This document shows positions 58,663-64,000 of a stretch of 64,000 bases of DNA, one piece after another. The number at the start of each line of letters is the position of its first letter. Position 1 is the stretch's first letter. Made by a program: the position numbers and the translations under genes. Under the pieces are notes generated by a model, which was given only the letters and a program-made list of their open reading frames with translations, was not told where the DNA came from and searched no databases. The stretch comes from Anaerolineales bacterium (GTDB lineage: Bacteria; Chloroflexota; Anaerolineae; Anaerolineales; Villigracilaceae). The stretch spans positions 1 to 64,000 of the forward strand of contig JADLBX010000040.1 of the NCBI GenBank assembly GCA_020847435.1, given 5' to 3'.

Positions 58663-58839
58663 AGCGGAGGGTGGGCATGACATAATGGGTTCTCCTGTAA
58701 AGTCAATTGTACACAAAATTAAAAGCCCGACGAATATCCGACAGGCTGGGTCTCGAAGTCATTTACGCCGAGGATAGATCGGCGGGTATTCACTGACACA
58801 GGAATCCCTCAATCTCCGCAAATTTACCCGCGTGTTCGA

Positions 58840-59556
58840 TCATGGAATACCGCCAAGCAGTGAAATTAAAAAGCCGAAGACGATCAATAGGATAACGAGT
58901 CCCCACCATAATTTGATCCGTACGACTGGCAACCCCAAGCAGGAACCCAATAACCCAAGGATCGCAATGCGCGGCGTGAAATTCATTCCATTCCAATAAA
59001 CAATACTGACGACCGATCCAAGGGTTATTCCGAACAATGCGAATGCTAAATTCTTCGGAGTTTCGCCGAGGACTCCGCCGATCGCTCCAATAAATAAACT
59101 TACAATGACCCCAAACGGCAGTCCTGCGACCAAAAATAATCGTACAACGTTCCACGACGGATACTCACCGATAACCAGAACAAACATGGCAAAGAAGACG
59201 GTGATCCAGATTACCCCATACACGATCTGCCTCACTAAAATCGAACTTGAAAGATCGCCGAAATCAAAGTCGAGGGAAAAGGCGCGCAGTTTAAAATCTG
59301 TGAGCATGAATTGCAGAAATTTTCCCAAAAGGATAACTGCCACGCCAAATAGAGTTAGGCTAAACGCGAAACTCAACCAAAAGAATAACTGAAAAAACGC
59401 GCTCTGTGAAAACGATTGGATCCCAATATTTTGGAATAAAGATAAAACGACACGATCCCACCATTGACGGACGTCAAGGATATCCAGTACAAAGCCGACG
59501 AAAGTTAAGCCCGCGCCGATCGCAACCATCGAGTTCTTGAAAAAATCCTTCGCCAT
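58840..59556 (-). CDS. Multi-pass membrane protein, unknown function
   Basis: Multiple hydrophobic segments (AIGAGLTFVGFVLDI, FFWLSFAFSLTLFGVAVILLG, VIWITVFFAMFVLVIG ...). Confidence 0.65.
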   Translation of the reverse strand: MAKDFFKNSMVAIGAGLTFVGFVLDILDVRQWWDRVVLSLFQNIGIQSFSQSAFFQLFFWLSFAFSLTLFGVAVILLGKFLQFMLTDFKLRAFSLDFDFGDLSSSILVRQIVYGVIWITVFFAMFVLVIGEYPSWNVVRLFLVAGLPFGVIVSLFIGAIGGVLGETPKNLAFALFGITLGSVVSIVYWNGMNFTPRIAILGLLGSCLGLPVVRIKLWWGLVILLIVFGFLISLLGGIP

Positions 59557-59683
59557 GATCCCTCCCGTTTCGATATTTGAAAAGTTGTGGTGAAAAGGTC
59601 AAAGTGTTCCAGCATAATGTGGATATGTTTTATTGTCCCGATTATAAAACAAAGAGTTTCGTAATCGCCCCCTTTGCCGAACT

Positions 59684-60334
59684 TCATTCCTTCCGATACT
59701 CCACCGCATACGCGGGGATTTCGATCCCCGAGATCGAAATCTTCAACTCGCGCGCTTTGATGTTCGCTTCGGCGGGAATCATGTTGAACGCGTCTTTGGT
59801 GATGAGCACTTCGCCCGAGGCGGCGATGTCCTCTCCCATTTTCGAGGCGCGGTTGACGGGGTCGCCGAAGCAGTCGTCGTGTCCCACCACGAGGATGCGT
59901 CCGTAGTCAATGCCGCAGGCGATGTGGATGTCGAGATCGTCCGAGGTGAGCAGGTTCGAGGCGGTGAACGCGTGCTGCATCGCCACCGCCGCGTTCACCG
60001 CCGCCAGCGGATTCGGAAACACGGCGAAGCAATTGTCCGCTTCGTATTTGATCATCGTCCCATCGAACGACTCGACGATGGGGCGCGTGGTCAACTGCAT
60101 CCGCCGCACCATCGAAAGGTAGTGGACGATTCCATACTTGCGCGTCAGCAGTGAGAAGCCCGACATGTCCAACACGAACACGGCAAACTCCGCGCCGAAG
60201 CCGTCCCATAATTTTTGTTCCAGCGCTTTTCGTTTGCGTATTTCCTCCTCTTGCGAAAACTTGAGGAGCAAGTCTTGGAATCGTTTCGCGGGTGTCGTTT
60301 TTTTAGTCGCCATTTTTCCTTTGGTAGACCTCAC
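59684..60334 (-). CDS. Adenylate/guanylate cyclase catalytic-domain protein
   Basis: FAVFVLDMSGFSLLTRKYGIVHYLSMVRRM; YEADNCFAVFPNPLAAVNAAVAMQ; HVACGIDYGR-like region; GDPVNRASKMGEDIAASGEVLITKDAF. Confidence 0.85.
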   Translation of the reverse strand: MRSTKGKMATKKTTPAKRFQDLLLKFSQEEEIRKRKALEQKLWDGFGAEFAVFVLDMSGFSLLTRKYGIVHYLSMVRRMQLTTRPIVESFDGTMIKYEADNCFAVFPNPLAAVNAAVAMQHAFTASNLLTSDDLDIHIACGIDYGRILVVGHDDCFGDPVNRASKMGEDIAASGEVLITKDAFNMIPAEANIKARELKISISGIEIPAYAVEYRKE

Positions 60335-60360
60335 AGGTCTTAAAGACCTGTGAGGTCTCT
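60325..60360. repeat. Palindrome GACCTCACAGGTCTTAAAGACCTGTGAGGTC
   Basis: Perfect inverted repeat between cyclase and rtcB. Confidence 0.9.
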
Positions 60361-60363
60361 TGA

Positions 60364-61785
60364 TTATATATCACCCGGCTCGTCCGCCATCCGCACAACT
60401 TTCGGCGTGAACTTGCCGATCACGTCCACGAGATCGCTCTGCGCGGCGAGGACTTTGTCCACGGGCTTATATGCCTGCGGCGACTCGTCGAGTCCGCCGC
60501 CCAGCAAGGTGACGCCGCGCGCTTTGAGATACTCGTCCCGTTCGCGCTTGCTGATGGAATTCAGCGCGGCTTTGCGGCTCATCAGCCTGCCCGCGCCATG
60601 CGAAGCGGACTCCAATGCCTCCGCCGCGCCTCGCCCGCGGACGACGTAGCCCGCGTCGCCCATCGAGCCGGGGATCACGCCCAACACGCCCAGCCCGGCA
60701 GGAGTCGCGCCTTTGCGGTGGACGATCGCTTCGCGTCCATCGGGCAATTTCTCGCGCCAGGCAAAATTATGATGATTCTCCACCACCGCCACTTCTTTCA
60801 GTCCAACCGATGCGGCGACGCGGTGATGGATGACGTAATGATTTGCCGCCGCAAACCTGCCCGCCAACTCCATCGAAAGCCAATATTCCTGCCCCTCCTC
60901 CGAATCGAGGTTCAGCCATGCGAGGTGACGAACGCTCTTGTCCAAATTTGGCTGTTTCTCCATCGCGACTTTACTGAACCGTTCGGCGATCCGCGCGCCC
61001 ACGCCGCGCGATCCGCTGTGCGAAAGCAGCGCGAGATACTCGCCGGGTTTCAACCCGAACATTTCCTCGTCCAATCGGAACGATCCCCACTCGACGAAAT
61101 GATTTCCCGTTCCGCTTGTGCCGAGTTGGGCGTAGGCAGTGTCGTGCAGCGTTTGCAGTTGGCGCGTCGCTTCCCATGCCGGGTCGTCCAGCACGGGGTG
61201 ACTGGCGCGCTTCGATCCCGTCCATTTTGCGCCCATGCCGAAGGCAGTCTCGTTCCACAACGATTCCTCGAACATGCCTTTCTTCTGTCCGATCAGGATC
61301 GGCGAGACTTCGTAGATCGAAAGCCTCATGCGGCAGGCAATGTCCACACCGACCGCGTACGGGATGACCGTATTTTCCGTGGCAAGCACGCCGCCGATGG
61401 GAAGCCCATAGCCGACGTGCGCGTCGGGCATCAACGCGCCGCTCACGCTGACGGGCAACCGCATCGCGTTGTCCATTTGGCTGAGCGCGCCCTCGTCAAT
61501 TTGCTCGCGTCCCCAAACGGGATACGCCAACGGCGCGTCGCGCAGAGCGCTCGGCGACGGCTCCTCTTTTTGATTCAAGCGGATGCACTCGCGCGCCAAC
61601 TCCGCCAGCGCCGCGTCGGCGAGGAAACTGCCGGGGTTGGCGCGCACAGCCTCAAGTTTGGCGAGAGCCGAGTCCCGATCCAAGCCTCCCTCGATCAATT
61701 TGTTCCCCGCCTCTTTCGCCAGCCCGATCAATTTCCCCTCGTGCCAGTTATGATATTTCAGGATTTTTCCTGTGAGGATGTCCAT
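60364..61785 (-). CDS. rtcB: RtcB-family RNA ligase
   Basis: MPDAHVGYGLPIGGVLATENTVIPYAVGVDIACRM; LGTSGTGNHFVEWG; start 61785. Confidence 0.9.
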   Translation of the reverse strand: MDILTGKILKYHNWHEGKLIGLAKEAGNKLIEGGLDRDSALAKLEAVRANPGSFLADAALAELARECIRLNQKEEPSPSALRDAPLAYPVWGREQIDEGALSQMDNAMRLPVSVSGALMPDAHVGYGLPIGGVLATENTVIPYAVGVDIACRMRLSIYEVSPILIGQKKGMFEESLWNETAFGMGAKWTGSKRASHPVLDDPAWEATRQLQTLHDTAYAQLGTSGTGNHFVEWGSFRLDEEMFGLKPGEYLALLSHSGSRGVGARIAERFSKVAMEKQPNLDKSVRHLAWLNLDSEEGQEYWLSMELAGRFAAANHYVIHHRVAASVGLKEVAVVENHHNFAWREKLPDGREAIVHRKGATPAGLGVLGVIPGSMGDAGYVVRGRGAAEALESASHGAGRLMSRKAALNSISKRERDEYLKARGVTLLGGGLDESPQAYKPVDKVLAAQSDLVDVIGKFTPKVVRMADEPGDI

Positions 61786-61800
61786 GATATTTCCTTTTGC

Positions 61801-61827
61801 AGCGCGACATGAATGTCGCGTTACGGA
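61801..61827. repeat. GCGACATGAATGTCGCGTTAC palindrome, copy 1
   Basis: Same sequence at 62644; variant GCGACATAAATGTCCCGTTAC near 20231. Confidence 0.88.
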
Positions 61828-62246
61828 ATCGGCTCGGGCGGGATGCACGCTTCGTCAAATTCGATCGTCGTGAAGATTTCCGCTTGGACGACCCATTCGC
61901 CGTTACGCGTTCTCTGCCATTTGGCGGAATACACGCCCGCGGCTTTTACCGCTTCTTTCCCGACGGTGTAACTGCCGCGCCAATTCCCCAACTCTTCCGC
62001 CAACCCCCACGCCTCGTTGACCGTGATCTCGCGCGGCGTGCGGACGTAGACCGCCGTCGGGTCCGCCTCGAACACGCCCGCCCAGCGCCGCGCCTCCTCG
62101 TCCGCGCCGTGAGATTGGTCGCTGCGCCCCGTGACGATGTGATAACTCGGCGCAAGCAACGCGCGGATTGCCTTCGCATCCTTGTTTGCGATGGCGAGGT
62201 TGAATTTTTCTCTCGCCTCGATGATGAGGTCTTTTGATGTTGTCAT
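61821..62246 (-). CDS. SnoaL/DUF4440-like protein
   Basis: LIIEAREKFNLAIANKDAKAIRALLAPSYHIVTGRSDQSHGADEEARRW; start about 62246. Confidence 0.75.
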   Translation of the reverse strand: MTTSKDLIIEAREKFNLAIANKDAKAIRALLAPSYHIVTGRSDQSHGADEEARRWAGVFEADPTAVYVRTPREITVNEAWGLAEELGNWRGSYTVGKEAVKAAGVYSAKWQRTRNGEWVVQAEIFTTIEFDEACIPPEPIP

Positions 62247-62286
62247 AATTTTCTCTTTCGCTAGCCATCTGACGCTTTTGTTGAAA

Positions 62287-62436
62287 GTGGCGGTCGAGTA
62301 GTCCCGAGTGATTTTTCGAGTGGCGTATCGAGACCACGTTTCCAGCAAATCACATCTGCCGTTTGGTCTCGATACGGCGGCATATAGTAGAGTTTCTGGA
62401 AAACAAGCGCTCTTTCTGCCGCCTACTCGACCAACG
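62287..62436. repeat. Two-hairpin intergenic element, copy E
   Basis: GGCGGTCGAGTAGTCCCG...GTATCGAGACCACG...TTTGGTCTCGATACGGCGGC...GCCGCCTACTCGACCAACG. Confidence 0.88.
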
Positions 62437-62485
62437 GAGCGCTTATGAATCAAACTGTCAGGTGGCTAGTGCGCCAACAAATTAA

Positions 62486-62540
62486 AGTTGTAGGGCAAAT
62501 TGCCAATTTGCCGAACGCAATTTAGCAAATTGCGCTACAA
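62486..62540. repeat. Paired palindromes GCAAATTGCCAATTTGC and GCAATTTAGCAAATTGC within TTGTAGGGC...GCTACAA
   Basis: Direct reading; related GGACAAATTGCCAATTTGTCC at about 26309..26329. Confidence 0.85.
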
Positions 62541-62643
62541 GTTCATCTGGCAGAAGTACTAGTTCTTTCGCCGAGTAAACAGCAGATGACGACACCGAAG
62601 GGATGTTTTTCGTACCGCGGCATTATGTCGCTTTGCTCTGAAA

Positions 62644-62667
62644 TAGCGACATGAATGTCGCGTTACT
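62644..62667. repeat. GCGACATGAATGTCGCGTTAC palindrome, copy 2
   Basis: Identical 21-mer to 61801 locus. Confidence 0.88.
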
Positions 62668-64000
62668 CTTCCAGCTTCCACAACTCGCGCATTTCGGGAC
62701 TTGTTGCGAGCAATTCATCGAGAGCGCCTTCGGATTCAACTTTACCATCTTTCAACACGATGATGTGGTCGGCGCGGCGGAGGAGGGGGCGGCGGTGGGA
62801 GACCACTACGCAAGTCATCTCGTTGCCCGATTCGAAGATTCGCTCCCAGAGTTGGCGTTCGGTTTCCACGTCGAGGGCGGAGGAGAGGTCGTCGAAGACG
62901 ACGAGTTCGGGCTCGCGGATGAACATGCGTGCGGCGGCGGTGCGTTGCATTTGTCCGCCAGAAAGTTTGACGCCGCGCGCGCCGACCATCGTTTCGAGAT
63001 TGTCGTCGAGTTGTTCGAGGTCGCGGTCCATCACGGCGAGTTTTGTCGCTTCGTAGATTTCGTCATCGCTTTTGTTCATGCCGAGCAAAATATTATTTCG
63101 CAGGGTGTTGCTGAACAAACGCGGGACTTGTGCCGTGTACGAACAACGCGGAGGGATAAAGAAGTTGCCCGCGTCTGTGATGATGTCTCCGTTCCATTTG
63201 ATGGAGCCAGAGTCGGCGGGGAGGAGTCCGAGCAATGTGCGGAGCAGAGTCGTCTTGCCAGAACCGATGCGACCAGTGATGACCGTCAACGAGCCGCGCT
63301 TGATTTTCAGCGAAACGTTCTCGATGCCGTTCGTCGAAGAGGGGTAGTGATAAGTCAAATGGCTTGCGACCAGCTCGCCCAGTCGGTCTGAAGCGGTTTT
63401 TGTCGCGTACGTCACATCTGGCAACGGCGCGGAAAAATCCACTGTGCTGTGTTCGACGAGGGCGGTCAACGGCGCGTTTTCCATGAGGCGATACATCCGC
63501 TTGACGGAGACTTCGAGTTGTTTGTAGCGCGCCCACAACATGCCCGCGAAGGTGGTGAGGTCGCCCATGCTGTTGAGGAGGTAGACGAAGAGCGAAAAAT
63601 CGCCGAGGGTGAAGTTGCCCGTGCGCATGGTCTGACCGACGAGGATGAGGATGACGCCCGTGCCGAGCGTGGACGTGTTGCGATAGATCGAGCCGAGCAC
63701 GTCGTCGAATAATTTTTCGCGGACGGCGAACACGCGGCGCTCGTCGTTGATCTTGTGAAAATGTTTCGTGATGTTTCTTTCGGCGTTGGCGACCTTGATG
63801 GCTTGCACTGCGCCGAAAAATTCGCCGATGAATCCAGAGACGTTGCCCGCGGCTTGACGCGAGGCGGCGCGATAATGTTCGATCCGTTTGGTGGCGATGT
63901 TGGCGACGATGCCGACGATGATGAGCGGAATCAACGCCATGATCGTGACCGATACGCTGATCTGCGCCATCAAGTAAATCGAATAGGCGATGATGCCGAC
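62663..64000 (-). CDS. ABC exporter, fused permease/ATPase (N-terminus beyond window end)
   Basis: [19 protein letters not shown] Walker [18 protein letters not shown] signature; [16 protein letters not shown] Walker B. Confidence 0.92.
   Translation of the reverse strand, partial: VGIIAYSIYLMAQISVSVTIMALIPLIIVGIVANIATKRIEHYRAASRQAAGNVSGFIGEFFGAVQAIKVANAERNITKHFHKINDERRVFAVREKLFDDVLGSIYRNTSTLGTGVILILVGQTMRTGNFTLGDFSLFVYLLNSMGDLTTFAGMLWARYKQLEVSVKRMYRLMENAPLTALVEHSTVDFSAPLPDVTYATKTASDRLGELVASHLTYHYPSSTNGIENVSLKIKRGSLTVITGRIGSGKTTLLRTLLGLLPADSGSIKWNGDIITDAGNFFIPPRCSYTAQVPRLFSNTLRNNILLGMNKSDDEIYEATKLAVMDRDLEQLDDNLETMVGARGVKLSGGQMQRTAAARMFIREPELVVFDDLSSALDVETERQLWERIFESGNEMTCVVVSHRRPLLRRADHIIVLKDGKVESEGALDELLATSPEMRELWKLEE

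Noticed and set aside
60598-61812. 404-aa ORF opposite rtcB
   Set aside because: Antisense shadow of a strongly supported RtcB gene
1-64000. CRISPR arrays, rRNA genes, prophage structural genes or IS transposases
   Set aside because: None recognised in the ORF track or by reading the intergenic regions

Overview
The window looks like a high-GC Chloroflexota/Anaerolineae-type chromosome segment; the taxonomy is inferred from gene content only. (1) About 1-26 kb is a polyamine/GABA-type uptake and catabolism supercluster: four class III aminotransferases plus a fifth PLP aminotransferase/aminomutase-like protein, five aldehyde dehydrogenases, potABCD plus a second PotD-like lipoprotein, an APC permease, a universal stress protein and a saccharopine-dehydrogenase-like oxidoreductase. 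It is interrupted by an AT-rich type II restriction-modification pair and followed by two toxin-antitoxin modules. (2) About 26-41 kb is mixed: tRNA-Thr, a GT4 glycosyltransferase, an AT-rich island with a membrane protein plus AAA-type ATPase, remnant genes, a degenerate copper-amine-oxidase-like protein and assorted housekeeping enzymes. (3) 41.8-52 kb is the cell-shape/division block: udk, mreBCD, mrdA, minCDE, rodA, gltX. (4) 52-64 kb holds a small nucleotidyltransferase module, a type III R-M system whose mod gene carries an in-frame TGA exactly where a Trp is expected, a membrane protein, a cyclase, rtcB and an ABC exporter. The most interesting signal is structural. At least three independent accessory islands (about 27.62-30.30, 52.84-53.90 and 58.66-59.68 kb) each begin at the 3' end of a resident gene, and a diverged second copy of that same gene 3' end sits on the far side. 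This suggests a recurrent insertion or homology-assisted acquisition mechanism targeting gene 3' ends. Second, the intergenic regions carry several distinct families of nested palindromic, MITE-like elements. No tools were run; family names come from motif recognition and are marked accordingly.
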